The notes: generated by a model from the sequence alone, not told the origin. Shown: positions 1 to 9,810, counted from the first letter of the stretch. The stretch is 48,489 nucleotides of DNA from Gammaproteobacteria bacterium (GCA_025359085.1 JANYHL010000042.1:1-48489); one strand, 5' to 3'. Translations and numbers: made by a program.

Positions 1-2795
1 TCCAGCAGCGTGTGCAGCTTGCGCGCAATGGTCGGCACGGCTTTGAAATACTCATGCGCCGCTTCGACCGTGAGCTCCAGAATTTGCGCGATGTTCTTGC
101 CCTTGTACAGCACCTCCAGCGTTTCGCGGTTGTAGCGCTGACCGGCGCAGACGTCGCAGGGCACGTAGACGTCGGGCAAAAAATGCATCTCGACTTTCAC
201 CATGCCGTCGCCCTGGCAGGCCTCGCAGCGCCCGCCGCCACTGGACTGACTTACGTTGAAGCTGAAGCGCCCCGGCCCGTAGCCCCGCTCGCGCGCCATG
301 GGTACCTCGGCCATCAGCTCGCGAATGGGCGTGAACAGGCCGGTGTAGGTGGCCGGATTCGAGCGCGGCGTGCGCCCGATGGGCGACTGGTCGACATTGA
401 TGACCTTGTCAAAGTGTTCAATGCCTTCGATCGCCACATGCGCCGCCGGTTCCTCGTGCGCCCGGTACAGCGTGCGCGCCACTGCAGCGTAGAGCGTGTC
501 GTTGACCAGCGTGGATTTGCCCGAACCCGACACGCCGGTGACGCAGGTGAACAGTCCGACCGGAAATTCAACATCGACACCCTGCAGGTTGTGGCCGCTC
601 GCGCCAATCACCCGCAGCGATTGCAGCTTGCCCTGGGTTGCCAGATGCACTGCTTCACGCGCGGCGCGGCGTAGCGCCGCCGGACTCGGGGCAAAACGCT
701 GCGCCTTGGGCTTCTCCGCGGCTGCCCGCGCCCGCAGCGTGGGCAGCCAGGGCGTGCGTTGGAGCGGCACCGCGATCTGCAGCGTGTGCGCCAGATATTG
801 GCCGGTCAGCGATGCGGGGTTGGCCTTGACCTGCTCAAACGTGCCCTGCGCCATCACGCGCCCGCCGTGCAGGCCCGCACCCGGCCCCATGTCGATGAGG
901 TGGTCGGCCGCGCGCATCATGTCTTCATCGTGCTCCACCACCAGCACGCTGTTGCCGATGTCGCGCAGGTGTTTCAGGGTGCCAATCAGGCGGTCGTTGT
1001 CGCGCTGGTGCAGGCCAATGCTGGGCTCGTCGAGCACATACATGACGCCGGTCAGTCCGGAACCGATCTGGCTGGCCAGCCGGATGCGTTGCGACTCGCC
1101 GCCGCTTAAAGATTCGGCGCTGCGGTCCAAGCTCAGGTAGTTGAGGCCGACATCATTGAGAAACTTCAGCCGCAGGCCGATTTCATGCACCACTTTGCTG
1201 GCGATCTCACCCTTGGCGCCGTGCATTTTCAGCGTGTTGAAATACTGAAAACTCTCGCGCAGCGTTAAATGACTGAGCTCAAATATGGCACGCGCATGCG
1301 CACCTTCGCCAATCTTGACGTGGCGCGCCTCCAGCCGCAGCCGCGATCCGCCGCATTCCGGACAGGGCTGGGTGTTGCGGTAGCGTGCCAGGTCTTCACG
1401 CACCACGGCGGAATCGGTCTCGCCGTAACGCCGCTGCATGTTCGGGATGATGCCTTCGAACGGGTGCTTTTTGCTCACCTTCTTGCCCGTTTGAGTGCCC
1501 GAGTCCATCACGTAGCTGAACTTGATGTCCTCTGCACCCGACCCAAACAGCACCGCCTGTTGCACCGTTGGCGGCAGCGATTCAAAGGCCTGCTCTATAT
1601 CAAACTGGTAGTGCGCCGCCAAGCTCTCCAGCATGGCAAAGTAGTAGGCGTTGCGCCGGTCCCAGCCCTTGATGGCGCCACTGGCCAGGCTCAGCGTGGG
1701 GAACGCCACCACCCGCGCGGGGTCAAAAAAATCGTTCGCGCCCAGGCCGTCACAGGCTGGGCAGGCGCCGACGGGGGAGTTGAAGGAAAACAGCCGGGGC
1801 TCCAGCTCGGCAATCGAGTAATTGCAGACCGGGCACGCGAATTTGGCATTGAATATATGCTCGATTGGCCTGTGACCCCCGTCTTTATTGGCTGTATTGC
1901 TATCTATTTCTACAGCAATCGCGCGCCCGCCGGTCAAGCGCAAAGCGGCCTCAAAGCTCTCAGCCAGGCGTTGGCGCAGATGCTCGAAGTCGGTTTGCGC
2001 GGCGCGGCGTGCAGCGTCGGGCGCAGCGTCGCTGGTCGCGTCGGATTCGGTGGCGCCGCCTGACCCGGCGCTTGCCAGCGGTGCCGGGGCGTGGCGCACC
2101 TTGACGCGGTCAATCACCACGTCGATGTCGTGCTTCTCGGTCTTCTTGAGCGTGGGCAGGTCCTCAGCGTCAAATGCCTGTCCGTCGACCCGAAAGCGCA
2201 CATAACCCTGCGCTTGCATGTCGGCAAACACCTCCAGGAACTCGCCCTTTTTTTCGCGCGCCAGCGGCGCCAGGATCATCAGCCGGGTGTCAGGTGGCAG
2301 CGCCAGCACGGCGTCCACCATCTGGCTCACGGTCTGCGACTGCAGTGGCAAATCGTGTTCCGGGCAAAACGGCGTGCCGGCGCGCGCAAACAGCAGGCGC
2401 AGGTAGTCGTGAATCTCGGTCACGGTGCCCACCGTGGAGCGCGGGTTGTGGCTGGTGGCCTTCTGTTCGATGGAAATCGCGGGCGACAGGCCCTCGATCA
2501 GGTCCACATCGGGCTTGTCCATCAGTTGCAGGAACTGGCGCGCGTAGGTGGACAGGCTCTCGACATAGCGGCGCTGGCCTTCGGCGTACAAGGTGTCAAA
2601 GGCCAGGCTGGACTTGCCCGAGCCGCTCAAACCGGTGATCACCACCAGCTGGTTGCGCGGGATGTCGAGGTCGATGTTCTTCAGGTTGTGCGTGCGCGCA
2701 CCGCGAATGCTGATGTTCTGCAACTGCAGGGCCTGGCCCAAATGCTGGCCCTGCGGCTGGGCTGCGGGGACGATGGCGTCGTGAGTTAAGTTCAA
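1..2795 (-). CDS. uvrA: UvrA, excinuclease ABC subunit A (3' end outside window)
   Basis: UvrA is the ATP-dependent damage-recognition subunit of the UvrABC nucleotide excision repair complex. Reading the minus strand from 2795, the frame stays open to the window edge, giving about 931 codons; roughly the last 100-130 residues are missing. Seen: the conserved N-terminal block [14 protein letters not shown], Walker [17 protein letters not shown], the zinc-binding stretch FACPVCNYS followed by LEPRLFSFN, and the ABC signature [19 protein letters not shown]. No ATG lies in frame upstream, so the start is probably the TTG at 2795-2793; a later start is possible. Two oddities: a ~25-residue Ala/Ser/Asp-rich insertion (about 1985-2090), and an in-frame copy of the ~65 bp repeat (1849-1921) just before the first CxxC, encoding about 15 extra residues. 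No LexA-type box was seen upstream. Identity is certain; the start is not. Confidence 0.96.
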   Translation of the reverse strand, partial: MNLTHDAIVPAAQPQGQHLGQALQLQNISIRGARTHNLKNIDLDIPRNQLVVITGLSGSGKSSLAFDTLYAEGQRRYVESLSTYARQFLQLMDKPDVDLIEGLSPAISIEQKATSHNPRSTVGTVTEIHDYLRLLFARAGTPFCPEHDLPLQSQTVSQMVDAVLALPPDTRLMILAPLAREKKGEFLEVFADMQAQGYVRFRVDGQAFDAEDLPTLKKTEKHDIDVVIDRVKVRHAPAPLASAGSGGATESDATSDAAPDAARRAAQTDFEHLRQRLAESFEAALRLTGGRAIAVEIDSNTANKDGGHRPIEHIFNAKFACPVCNYSIAELEPRLFSFNSPVGACPACDGLGANDFFDPARVVAFPTLSLASGAIKGWDRRNAYYFAMLESLAAHYQFDIEQAFESLPPTVQQAVLFGSGAEDIKFSYVMDSGTQTGKKVSKKHPFEGIIPNMQRRYGETDSAVVREDLARYRNTQPCPECGGSRLRLEARHVKIGEGAHARAIFELSHLTLRESFQYFNTLKMHGAKGEIASKVVHEIGLRLKFLNDVGLNYLSLDRSAESLSGGESQRIRLASQIGSGLTGVMYVLDEPSIGLHQRDNDRLIGTLKHLRDIGNSVLVVEHDEDMMRAADHLIDMGPGAGLHGGRVMAQGTFEQVKANPASLTGQYLAHTLQIAVPLQRTPWLPTLRARAAAEKPKAQRFAPSPAALRRAAREAVHLATQGKLQSLRVIGASGHNLQGVDVEFPVGLFTCVTGVSGSGKSTLVNDTLYAAVARTLYRAHEEPAAHVAIEGIEHFDKVINVDQSPIGRTPRSNPATYTGLFTPIRELMAEVPMARERGYGPGRFSFNVSQSSGGGRCEACQGDGMVKVEMHFLPDVYVPCDVCAGQRYNRETLEVLYKGKNIAQILELTVEAAHEYFKAVPTIARKLHTLL
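1849..1921 (+). repeat. Comamonadaceae-type ~65 bp repeat, copy 1, in frame inside uvrA
   Basis: The order atatgc, a ggcctgtga block, cccccgt, then tgctatctatttct matches the other copies (for example 19048-19117). It lies antisense to uvrA, has a length compatible with the frame, and encodes about [12 protein letters not shown] in UvrA, ahead of the zinc-finger CPVC. Confidence 0.7.
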
Positions 2796-2964
2796 GGTGA
2801 AATCTGGTCGGGGAAACCTGCCATGATAGTCAAGGCCGGTTGACTTGGCACTTTTTCTGAAGCGCCAAGCGTTGGACTGCTGGGAATTCAGAGCCAATAC
2901 GGTGTGGCCGCACGGTCAGACCCGGTCTATCCGGCCAGCCTCGCCTCTGCCAGTTTGAGAGTTC

Positions 2965-3029
2965 AATAACTATTAAAAAAGTAGCGCATTACGCATATCT
3001 GACGGGGGCTAGAGCCTGATTTGTAAAAA
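2965..3029 (-). repeat. ~65 bp repeat, copy 2, at left edge of the defence island
   Basis: The intergenic stretch 2796-3032 has no supportable gene. Its right part is a repeat copy: an AT-rich actattaaaaaagtagc end, then gggggctagagcctgattt. It ends 4 bp before the res stop codon. Its orientation is opposite to copy 3 at 10990-11050, so the pair forms an inverted bracket around the island. Confidence 0.75.
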
Positions 3030-3032
3030 ATG

Positions 3033-5993
3033 TCAAAACGACAAACTGGTCTGCTGCGACGCATGGGCCAGCGGCCGCAGGCGGGCAAAGTCGAGCAAAT
3101 CCGCCAGCCGTGCGCCCTTGGCTTGCCAGTCTTTCACCACGTCTTCACCCAGCAGCACATATTGCCACGGCGCACCGCCACGCTGTTCGATGCTCAAACC
3201 GTTGATGCGCTCGCACCACGCCAGCGCGGCTTTCAGCTTGCGCTGCACGTTGGGGTGAATGGTTTGCTGCTGCGCCTTGGTTTCCACCAGATACACCGCG
3301 CCCGCCGTGCGCACCAGAAAGTCGGGTGAATAAAAAGCGGGCAGGCCGTCATCCTTGACGTAGCGCAGCCGTGCAAACGTATGTCGGTTTTCGCTGATCT
3401 TGCAAAAGGCCTGCACTTCCGTGTCGGCCTGCGCCCAGTGGATGAAGGCGCGTTCCAGCCCGCCGTTGCGCGCGGGCCAGGCGAGCCGGGTGTAGATGCA
3501 CTTGGACACCTCGACTGAATGGCTTTCGCGCATCATCAGGCGCGGCATTTCTGACAAACGACGCAAATGCACCTCGGTCTGGCCGGTGATGTGCTTTTGC
3601 TCCGACTCCAGCAAGGCCACAGCAAACACTTTGGTCATGTGATCCACCACCGGCTGCAGCAGCAACACGCGCCAGTTCTCGTCGTCCAGCGGGTTGAACG
3701 TCGCACCGAAGAGCTGCGTCCAGATGTAGTCGTCCAGCCAGCCGGTCAACTCGGCCGTATTCACCTGCAAATAAGGCTTGGCCATATGCGTCGCCACCTT
3801 GTTGCCTTTTGGTACCGGTTCGCTCAGCGCCTGGCTGATACGCCTTGTGAGTCGCGACAAATATTCGTTGTAGCCGCCCACGTTCATCACCGCGCCATCC
3901 ACGCGGTAGTCGCCAAACAGGGTGGCGCTTTGCAAGTCCTGGGAAATAAAGGTGTCGCCCTTGCCCAGCAGCCCGGTGAGTTGCGCCACCGTCATGGCGG
4001 TGAAAACGGGCAGAGTGGTCAGGTCCAGCGCATGGTGGTCACGCACCTCGTCGGCTTCTTGCAGGATGAACGGAATACCGAAGTCAAACGCCTCGTAACC
4101 TTCACGCAACTCGGCCGCGATCACGTCGCCGGTTGCGCTGGTGTCGTCCATACCATCACCCGTGGTGCCCGCCAGACCCTCCTGAATCAGCTCGTCGTAA
4201 AACGATTGAAAGGCTGGGTGCTCCACAATCGACAGCACATCCAGCAAGCTGTCGGGCTCCTGTCCGGCGTTGATGCGTTCGCGGTTCTCGTGCTTGAGGT
4301 CGGTGTATTCGTCATCGCGCCACATCAGCCTTAAGCCCCGGCCAATGGTCTGCTCCAGCAGAATCTGCGCTTGCGAACTGCGCAGCGGCACGATGACGCA
4401 GATGTTGTTCACGTCAAAGCCCTCACGCAGCATCAGCACGCTGACGATCACGCGTGGCGTGGCGTGCTGGTCCACACTGAACAGGCGCTGGCGCACCGGT
4501 GCCCAGTCTTTCTCACCCAGTTCGGCCTTCTTGCCGGAGTCGATCAGCATGACTTCGTCTTCGTTCAGACCTTCCTGATCCTGCAAAAAAGTGGCGACCA
4601 GCGGCGACACCGTGGTGTCCTCGCACACCACCAGCATCTTGGGGTGGCGCGTGGGGTCAATCCGGGCAAAGTCGGTTTCCAGTTTGCGCAGTTTCTTCAA
4701 GCCGGCGCGCAGCATCACGCGCTGGCCTTCGCTCAAGGCCGGGTTGCCCTGCTCATCGCGCTCGGCCTTGAACTCCAGCGGCAGCGCACCAATCTCCTTG
4801 CGCCGGTCCAGCACCAGCGACTTCACCAGCCCGGCCCGCATGGCGCTTTTCAGGTCAAAGTCCGTGACGATGTGCGGGAAATACACCTTGCGTTTGGTTT
4901 TGCCAGCGCCCACGTCGTTGTAAGGCGTGGCGGAGAAATCGACCTGCACAAAACGCCGGCCCTTGGTTGCGGCAATCTTCGAGAGGCTTTTTTGCCATTC
5001 CACCTCGGTCGATTCACCCTCGCGTTTGAACTCGTGGATGTGGTGCGCCTCATCGTTGAACACCATCAGTTCCGGCAAGCCGGCCAGAAACTCCAGCACA
5101 TTGCCGCGTGCATAGCGCCGGTCCAGCACGTCCAGACTGTTGCCGGTGGCGCGCCCAGGCGTGAGCGGCAGCACGGCGTTGATCACCTGCTGCGGGTCCA
5201 GCGGCGCGCCCAGGGCTTCGATTTCTTCCACATCTTCGGCGACATCGCCTTCATTAAGCAAATGCCAGTTGGTGATGGCGATCATGCCGTTGCCGGTGGC
5301 TTTCAGGCCGATTTCGTTTTTATTGCAGACGTTGCCGCGCACAAAGGCAAACACCGCGTCGCGGTGGGTATCGGGCATGAACAGGTCGGCAAAGCGGGCT
5401 ATGTCAGAACTGGCAAAGTCACGCGAGCCATTGCCGTTTTCGATCAGCTTGCCGCAAAACGCGTCCAGCAGCCGCTCATAAACAATCAAGCCTGGCGCCA
5501 CCACCATGAACTGGCGGGTAAAACGGGCGTCGTCAATGCCTTCCGCCAGCGCCGCCGTTTTGTTGAGCAGTTGCCAGATCATCAGCGCCTGCAGCACCCA
5601 GGTTTTGCCGGTGCCGGTGGCCATCTTGAAGCAGTATTTGGGATGCGCGTGCTTGGCCTGCGCTACCTCGTTCAAGCGCGTGCCGGTCAGCAGCGCGTCG
5701 GGCGCGCAAGCCTTGTAGAGGTCCAGCAGTGTCCAGTGCGCATGCCCGTGGCCCAGCACCTCATGCGCGACGATGGCGTTCAGAATCGCCTGCTTTTGCC
5801 CAGTATGAAAATTCAGCCCGCTGCGTGCCAGCACCATGTCCTCGCCAAACCACCACATCAGCAACTCGGCAGTGGTGGGCGTGACCAGCTCCAGAATATC
5901 GGCGGCACCGGATTCGAGACCCAGACAGAGTTGGTTGGTTTTGGCGGTGAGGCCGATGGAGAGGGCGAGTTGGTTGTTTTGGGATTGGGGCAT
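3033..5993 (-). CDS. res: Type III restriction enzyme, Res subunit (helicase-endonuclease)
   Basis: A 986-residue superfamily 2 helicase-nuclease, the usual Res length. Together with Mod it forms a type III restriction enzyme that translocates or slides on DNA using ATP and cuts near pairs of unmodified sites. Seen: Walker A MATGTGKT at about residues 124-131, DEAH in FNDEAHHIHE at about 314, the SAT motif DFSATPYND at about 356, the arginine-finger motif IGRGLRLMW at about 551, and a C-terminal PD-(D/E)xK-like core, PDFLVR followed by YLVETKA, at about 890-905. All key residues are present, so it should be active. Res normally follows mod directly. Here it is separated from mod by a HEPN-like gene and by two genes on the opposite strand. 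Its start lies 48 bp from that of the divergent phosphoribosyltransferase. Confidence 0.93.
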   Translation of the reverse strand: MPQSQNNQLALSIGLTAKTNQLCLGLESGAADILELVTPTTAELLMWWFGEDMVLARSGLNFHTGQKQAILNAIVAHEVLGHGHAHWTLLDLYKACAPDALLTGTRLNEVAQAKHAHPKYCFKMATGTGKTWVLQALMIWQLLNKTAALAEGIDDARFTRQFMVVAPGLIVYERLLDAFCGKLIENGNGSRDFASSDIARFADLFMPDTHRDAVFAFVRGNVCNKNEIGLKATGNGMIAITNWHLLNEGDVAEDVEEIEALGAPLDPQQVINAVLPLTPGRATGNSLDVLDRRYARGNVLEFLAGLPELMVFNDEAHHIHEFKREGESTEVEWQKSLSKIAATKGRRFVQVDFSATPYNDVGAGKTKRKVYFPHIVTDFDLKSAMRAGLVKSLVLDRRKEIGALPLEFKAERDEQGNPALSEGQRVMLRAGLKKLRKLETDFARIDPTRHPKMLVVCEDTTVSPLVATFLQDQEGLNEDEVMLIDSGKKAELGEKDWAPVRQRLFSVDQHATPRVIVSVLMLREGFDVNNICVIVPLRSSQAQILLEQTIGRGLRLMWRDDEYTDLKHENRERINAGQEPDSLLDVLSIVEHPAFQSFYDELIQEGLAGTTGDGMDDTSATGDVIAAELREGYEAFDFGIPFILQEADEVRDHHALDLTTLPVFTAMTVAQLTGLLGKGDTFISQDLQSATLFGDYRVDGAVMNVGGYNEYLSRLTRRISQALSEPVPKGNKVATHMAKPYLQVNTAELTGWLDDYIWTQLFGATFNPLDDENWRVLLLQPVVDHMTKVFAVALLESEQKHITGQTEVHLRRLSEMPRLMMRESHSVEVSKCIYTRLAWPARNGGLERAFIHWAQADTEVQAFCKISENRHTFARLRYVKDDGLPAFYSPDFLVRTAGAVYLVETKAQQQTIHPNVQRKLKAALAWCERINGLSIEQRGGAPWQYVLLGEDVVKDWQAKGARLADLLDFARLRPLAHASQQTSLSF

Positions 5994-6041
5994 GGCAATG
6001 AGAGAGATTTAAAAAGGGGTCGGCGTGGGAAAATGTGGCCA

Positions 6042-6764
6042 ATGTCCGAGAACATCAAACCGCCGCGTACCGCATGGGGCAACTTCCCTGACGTGCTGAT
6101 CCACGCCAACGAGTCGGCGGTGAAGCAGCATCCCGCTTACAAGCGGGCCAAGTCGGGGCATGGCCCTTCGGCTACTGTCGTGGTCAATGACACGATGAGT
6201 GAGCTGCAAAATCAGCAACTTGTCGATTTGCTGCGAGGTCACGCGCCCACGCTGGTGAGCGCCCATGCGTACGAGCGCGAAGGCATCAACGCTATTCCCC
6301 AAGCGTTTGCGGTGGAGATCAGCAAAGCTGTCGGTTGGCCGCACGACCTGGGCGTGGCGCAAATCAACGTGGTGGCTCACACGGGGGCGGATGGTTTCTC
6401 GCGGCTGGCTCGCCAGGCCGAGTTCGCCGGGGCGGTACAACCAGGGTGCGAATACGTGCTGGTCGACGACTTCGTAGGCATGGGCGGCACACTGGCGAAC
6501 TTGAAGGGCCATATCGAATCCAAAGGCGGGAAGGTGCTTGCGGCGGTGTGCTTGACCGGCAAGCCCCATTCCGCCAAACTGGCACTGTCGCCGGAACGCT
6601 TGCAAGAATTGAGGGAAAAGCATGGAACAGAACTTGAGAACTGGTGGTTTGGACGATTCGCTCACACCTTCGACGCGCTTACTGAATCAGAAGCTCGGTA
6701 CCTCGCCCGCACCGAGACGTTTGACGCCATCCGAAATCGAATTGCTGCTGCAAAGCAAGCGTGA
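6042..6764 (+). CDS. Phosphoribosyltransferase-fold protein in the R-M island
   Basis: A 240-residue protein with the PRPP-binding motif of type I phosphoribosyltransferases, YVLVDDFVGMGGT at residues 138-150, where D142-D143 are the acidic pair that holds the ribose. Known members move phosphoribosyl groups between PRPP and bases, but nothing here indicates the substrate, and I do not recognise the narrower family. The ATG at 6042 is chosen because MSENIKPP looks like a natural N-terminus; the ATG at 6033 is in frame and possible. The gene is divergent from res with 48 bp between starts. Its last 143 bases overlap a small downstream gene in another frame, suggesting translational coupling. 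Its placement inside a type III R-M locus suggests a role in defence, perhaps nucleotide-based, but this is inference. Confidence 0.8.
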   Translation: MSENIKPPRTAWGNFPDVLIHANESAVKQHPAYKRAKSGHGPSATVVVNDTMSELQNQQLVDLLRGHAPTLVSAHAYEREGINAIPQAFAVEISKAVGWPHDLGVAQINVVAHTGADGFSRLARQAEFAGAVQPGCEYVLVDDFVGMGGTLANLKGHIESKGGKVLAAVCLTGKPHSAKLALSPERLQELREKHGTELENWWFGRFAHTFDALTESEARYLARTETFDAIRNRIAAAKQA

Positions 6765-6828
6765 GTTGGCCGAGCAAGCCTTTGCAACACCCACGCGTGC
6801 GTCCACACACAAAGTTGTAGCGGCATAA
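6622..6828 (+). CDS. Small 68-residue protein overlapping the phosphoribosyltransferase gene
   Basis: This frame begins inside the phosphoribosyltransferase gene and runs 64 bases past its stop. It is supported by a good ribosome binding site, gaggga at 6611-6616, six bases before the ATG. Residues 34-50 (RLTPSEIELLLQSKREL) read as a helix with charged and aliphatic spacing, preceded by a polar, Pro/Thr-rich N-terminal half. I have a general memory of short bacterial proteins with an LTPSEIELL segment but no known function. It could be a partner or inhibitor of the phosphoribosyltransferase. The alternative is a chance overlapping frame, since most of it lies over another coding sequence. Confidence 0.55.
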   Translation: MEQNLRTGGLDDSLTPSTRLLNQKLGTSPAPRRLTPSEIELLLQSKRELAEQAFATPTRASTHKVVAA

Positions 6829-6884
6829 AGTAGTCTCCGCCATGCGGCTGGCATCGAAATCGGCGTTGGGGGTGTGATGCACGA

Positions 6885-7550
6885 TTAGGCTTCCGAGGAA
6901 GCATCTTGTGTCGCTAGCGCCTCAACGGCGGCGGTATAGGAGCCCGACGCGCTCACCAGACTGAACCAGAAAGTGAGAAATTTTTCGAATGATTCGATGG
7001 AAAGGGTCAATACATTCCATCCGACTCTTTTTCTTTTGCAGCCTGACCCTTCCCTGTGTTCCGAGAAAAATGTCAACTTTTCGATTTTTTGCACGTCAGT
7101 GCCAAATGCCACGATATTGTTGTGTGCTAGCGCATTTCTGAGAATGGAAAAGGCGAAGCTCACGTTTTGGTCAGCGAGATTGATAGGTGTGCCTTCGCCA
7201 TATTCACCTACCTTTCTGACATCCTTCAGCTCCGCACAGCGCGCGAGTTTTGCTTCTTTTAATACGCTGCTGCTTTGCAGGGTTTGCGAAAAAATATCTT
7301 TGAATTTTTGCAGTGTGGTTTGATAACTCACCTGATCCACAGCATCAAACCCCGGATGATCAGGTCGAGAGTTTCGATACGCAGGGATATTGATGTCTTC
7401 AAGGGGCATCGCCAATCCCGCAGCCGCAGCCATCAACATGACCGTTACTGACAAGTCTTCTGTCTCGTTGTCGGTATGCGCTTTAGCTCTTTCCCAAACC
7501 TTAAAAACACGTGAAGGCAAATCACGGTAAATGTCTTGGTAGTTGCTCAT
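6885..7550 (-). CDS. HEPN-motif protein between mod and res
   Basis: A 221-residue, mostly helical protein with no signal peptide. The informative feature is ILRNALAHNN at residues 136-145: R138-N139-x3-H143 fits the R-(polar)-x3-H motif of HEPN domains, which in many toxins and defence proteins is an RNase active site. The helix before it (about 126-137) and the helices near 75-110 are in keeping with a four-helix HEPN fold. It starts 21 bp downstream of the mod stop on the same strand, so it is probably co-transcribed with mod. HEPN proteins are known accessories of R-M systems; it may be an RNase that acts if restriction fails, or a MazE-like accessory with no catalysis. Base composition is slightly more AT-rich than in the housekeeping genes. 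Confidence 0.72.
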   Translation of the reverse strand: MSNYQDIYRDLPSRVFKVWERAKAHTDNETEDLSVTVMLMAAAAGLAMPLEDINIPAYRNSRPDHPGFDAVDQVSYQTTLQKFKDIFSQTLQSSSVLKEAKLARCAELKDVRKVGEYGEGTPINLADQNVSFAFSILRNALAHNNIVAFGTDVQKIEKLTFFSEHREGSGCKRKRVGWNVLTLSIESFEKFLTFWFSLVSASGSYTAAVEALATQDASSEA

Positions 7551-7571
7551 GAATAGCTCTCAGGAAGGGTT

Positions 7572-9758
7572 TCAAATGGACGAGACAACTTCGGCTTCAA
7601 ATCCAAACACATCCACCACGCGCACGCACACCTTGCGCGGGCCGGTCTTGAGCGGTGTCACCACCATGGCTTGCGTCACCACGCGCAGCGCATCGGCGTC
7701 ATTGGCCGTGTTGCCCCGGTAGTCCTGCCAGACCGAGCGGAACACCTTGCCGTCGTAGTCCGGGTCCACCGCCCAGTATTCGATCAACGCCAGCGGCTCC
7801 TGGTTGATGACGGCTTGCAGCTTCACGCGGTTGGCATCGTCGAGGTTGATGGCTTCGGGCGACAGCAGTACGTAGTTTTTGAGTTTGACAGTCAGCGTTT
7901 CTTGTCTTTCGCCCGCAGATGCCACTGATTCCGTTGGCCCTGAATCGGTCAAAGGGCTGCGCTCAATCGGATGAATCGTCAAATATTGCAACGAAGAAAA
8001 CCGCACTTGACCGCGCAATTTGTCGATGCCGCCTTTCTTCTTGAGCCGATCCATCAAGTCGGGCGGAATCACCAGCACTTCAAGCCGCGAGTCGTTCAGC
8101 ACGGTGATGGTTTCGCCAATCGAAGGCTCAAAGTTCCAGCCCAACACCACCACGCGATCCCAGCCGCCCATCAGGTTGTCACGCTGGGCGATGGCTTTTT
8201 TCAGCGTCGCCAGACCGGTCATTTTGTTGGGCGAATCGGCCAGCACCAGCGTTTTGCTGCTTTTGCCTGCGCCAAATGCCATGCCGGCGATGTGGCCCAG
8301 ATTGCGTTGTGGATTGACATCCGGCGGCAGGGGCAGGGCGCCATAAAGCGAGAGCACGATTTGCGACAGGTCGCCAATGCGGAAGTCGCGCCCCAACATA
8401 GCCTTGGCCGCTTCCACCTGGTAGTCGCCAATGGCCTGGTACAGAAACGGCTTGGCGTCCTGGTCAATCAGCCGCTTGCGCATGATCATGCAGGCGGGTT
8501 TGCCGAGATCGGTGGTAATCCAGCGGCGGCCGAGTTTTTCGGCAACGGCGGCGGCGGTGCCGGAGCCGCCGAAGAAATCAACTATCAGTGCTTCGGCATT
8601 TGTAGAAGCGCGAATGATTCTTTCCAGAAGTGCTTCTGGTTTCTGCGTTGGATAGTCCAGCCGCTCATTTGAAGTGGGGCTGATGCGATTGAGGTCGGAC
8701 CAAAAGTCCGTAATTGGCGTTCCTTTCGCATCTTTGAGAAACCGCTTTCTGCTGAGTGATCGACCGGTTGAGGAAACAACAATTTCGCCTCTCTCCCACA
8801 GGTCCTGCATCGTGTCTTTAGAGTAGCGCCAATAGCCTCGAACACCTTGAAATTCGTAGTAAGGATTGCCCTTGGCTGCACCGCCTGGCCCATCCACGGG
8901 CATCAATCGATAGCGCTCTTCTGAGATCGTATCGACATACTTGTAATCCCGGTCAAGGATGGCAGCCGTGTATGGTTCATAAGGTGGATACCAGACGCGC
9001 TGCTCGTTGCGTGCATAGAAAAGAATTCCCTCGGTCACTCGTCCATAGTGGGCTGCACCTTGACCAGAATCGCCGTGGGCGTGTGATCGTTTCCATGAAA
9101 TTTCGTTGATGAATTTGTCTTTCCCAAACACCTCATCCATCACGATCTTTACGTAGTGCCCGACATGCGAGTCAAGATGCACATAAATCGATCCGGTATC
9201 CGCCAGCAACTCCCGCATCAAAATCAGCCGGGGCGTGATCATGGCGAGATACGAAGCGGTGCCGTCGCTCCAGGTGTCGGAGTAGGCGAACTGTTCGATG
9301 ACGGTGGGCTTTTGCTCCAGCTCCATACCAGGCAGCGTGACCTTAGTGCGATAGTCGGCCTTGCTGTCAAACGGCGGGTCGATATAAATCAAATCCACCT
9401 TGCCGCGCAGTGATGGCGTGTTGTCAGCGCCCGCCAGCAGCGCCGCCATCGCCAGCAGGTTGTCACCGTAAATCAGGCGGTTGGTCCACGGCTGCCCCTC
9501 GACAGTGGCAACCTCCCCCAGCATCGGCTGCGGGCTCTCAATCAGGCTGGTCTGGCCGGGGGCAAATACTTCACGCTGCACCGTGCGCTTTTGCGCCGTC
9601 ACCCAATCCTGCATCGCGCTGTCCTTCGCAGGGAGCACGACTTCGCGGGTTTGCAGTGACACGCGGTGGCGACTCTCAATGCCTTCCAGTATTTTTTCAG
9701 CTTCTTTGCGGCCATTGGCCACGATGTCGGGGAGTTGTTCGAGCAGGGATTTGGGCAT
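7572..9758 (-). CDS. mod: Type III DNA adenine methyltransferase, Mod subunit
   Basis: A 728-residue site-specific N6-adenine methyltransferase. Mod recognises the target sequence and methylates one strand, and is required with Res for cutting. Seen: LIYGDNLLAMAALL, the catalytic motif DLIYIDPPFDSK at about residue 126 (DPPF in place of the more common DPPY), and the later AdoMet-binding motif VDFFGGSGTAAAVAEKLGRRW at about 395. Catalytic motif before FxGxG is the beta-class order typical of Mod. The region between, about 200-370, should hold target recognition. The middle of the gene (about 8590-9150) is more AT-rich than its ends, as expected if the recognition region has been exchanged. 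The start at 9758 faces a divergent regulator across 124 bp. Confidence 0.93.
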   Translation of the reverse strand: MPKSLLEQLPDIVANGRKEAEKILEGIESRHRVSLQTREVVLPAKDSAMQDWVTAQKRTVQREVFAPGQTSLIESPQPMLGEVATVEGQPWTNRLIYGDNLLAMAALLAGADNTPSLRGKVDLIYIDPPFDSKADYRTKVTLPGMELEQKPTVIEQFAYSDTWSDGTASYLAMITPRLILMRELLADTGSIYVHLDSHVGHYVKIVMDEVFGKDKFINEISWKRSHAHGDSGQGAAHYGRVTEGILFYARNEQRVWYPPYEPYTAAILDRDYKYVDTISEERYRLMPVDGPGGAAKGNPYYEFQGVRGYWRYSKDTMQDLWERGEIVVSSTGRSLSRKRFLKDAKGTPITDFWSDLNRISPTSNERLDYPTQKPEALLERIIRASTNAEALIVDFFGGSGTAAAVAEKLGRRWITTDLGKPACMIMRKRLIDQDAKPFLYQAIGDYQVEAAKAMLGRDFRIGDLSQIVLSLYGALPLPPDVNPQRNLGHIAGMAFGAGKSSKTLVLADSPNKMTGLATLKKAIAQRDNLMGGWDRVVVLGWNFEPSIGETITVLNDSRLEVLVIPPDLMDRLKKKGGIDKLRGQVRFSSLQYLTIHPIERSPLTDSGPTESVASAGERQETLTVKLKNYVLLSPEAINLDDANRVKLQAVINQEPLALIEYWAVDPDYDGKVFRSVWQDYRGNTANDADALRVVTQAMVVTPLKTGPRKVCVRVVDVFGFEAEVVSSI

Positions 9759-9810
9759 GGAAGCGTTGGTTGACCTCCCTCTGGCGGGCCAGAATCCGTC
9801 AACGTGATTA

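Noticed and set aside
2796-3032. LexA box controlling uvrA (and one before ssb)
   Set aside because: No ctgt-n8-acag pattern was found in either upstream region.
4371-6041. Very long plus-strand open frame running into the phosphoribosyltransferase gene
   Set aside because: It is antisense to res, whose helicase motifs are complete, and its residues are of the His/Gln/Arg-rich kind given by reading GC-rich genes backwards. Only the part from 6042 is a real gene.
3033-9758. BREX or DISARM system
   Set aside because: No PglZ, PglX, BrxC or DISARM components; the genes are a type III Mod and Res.
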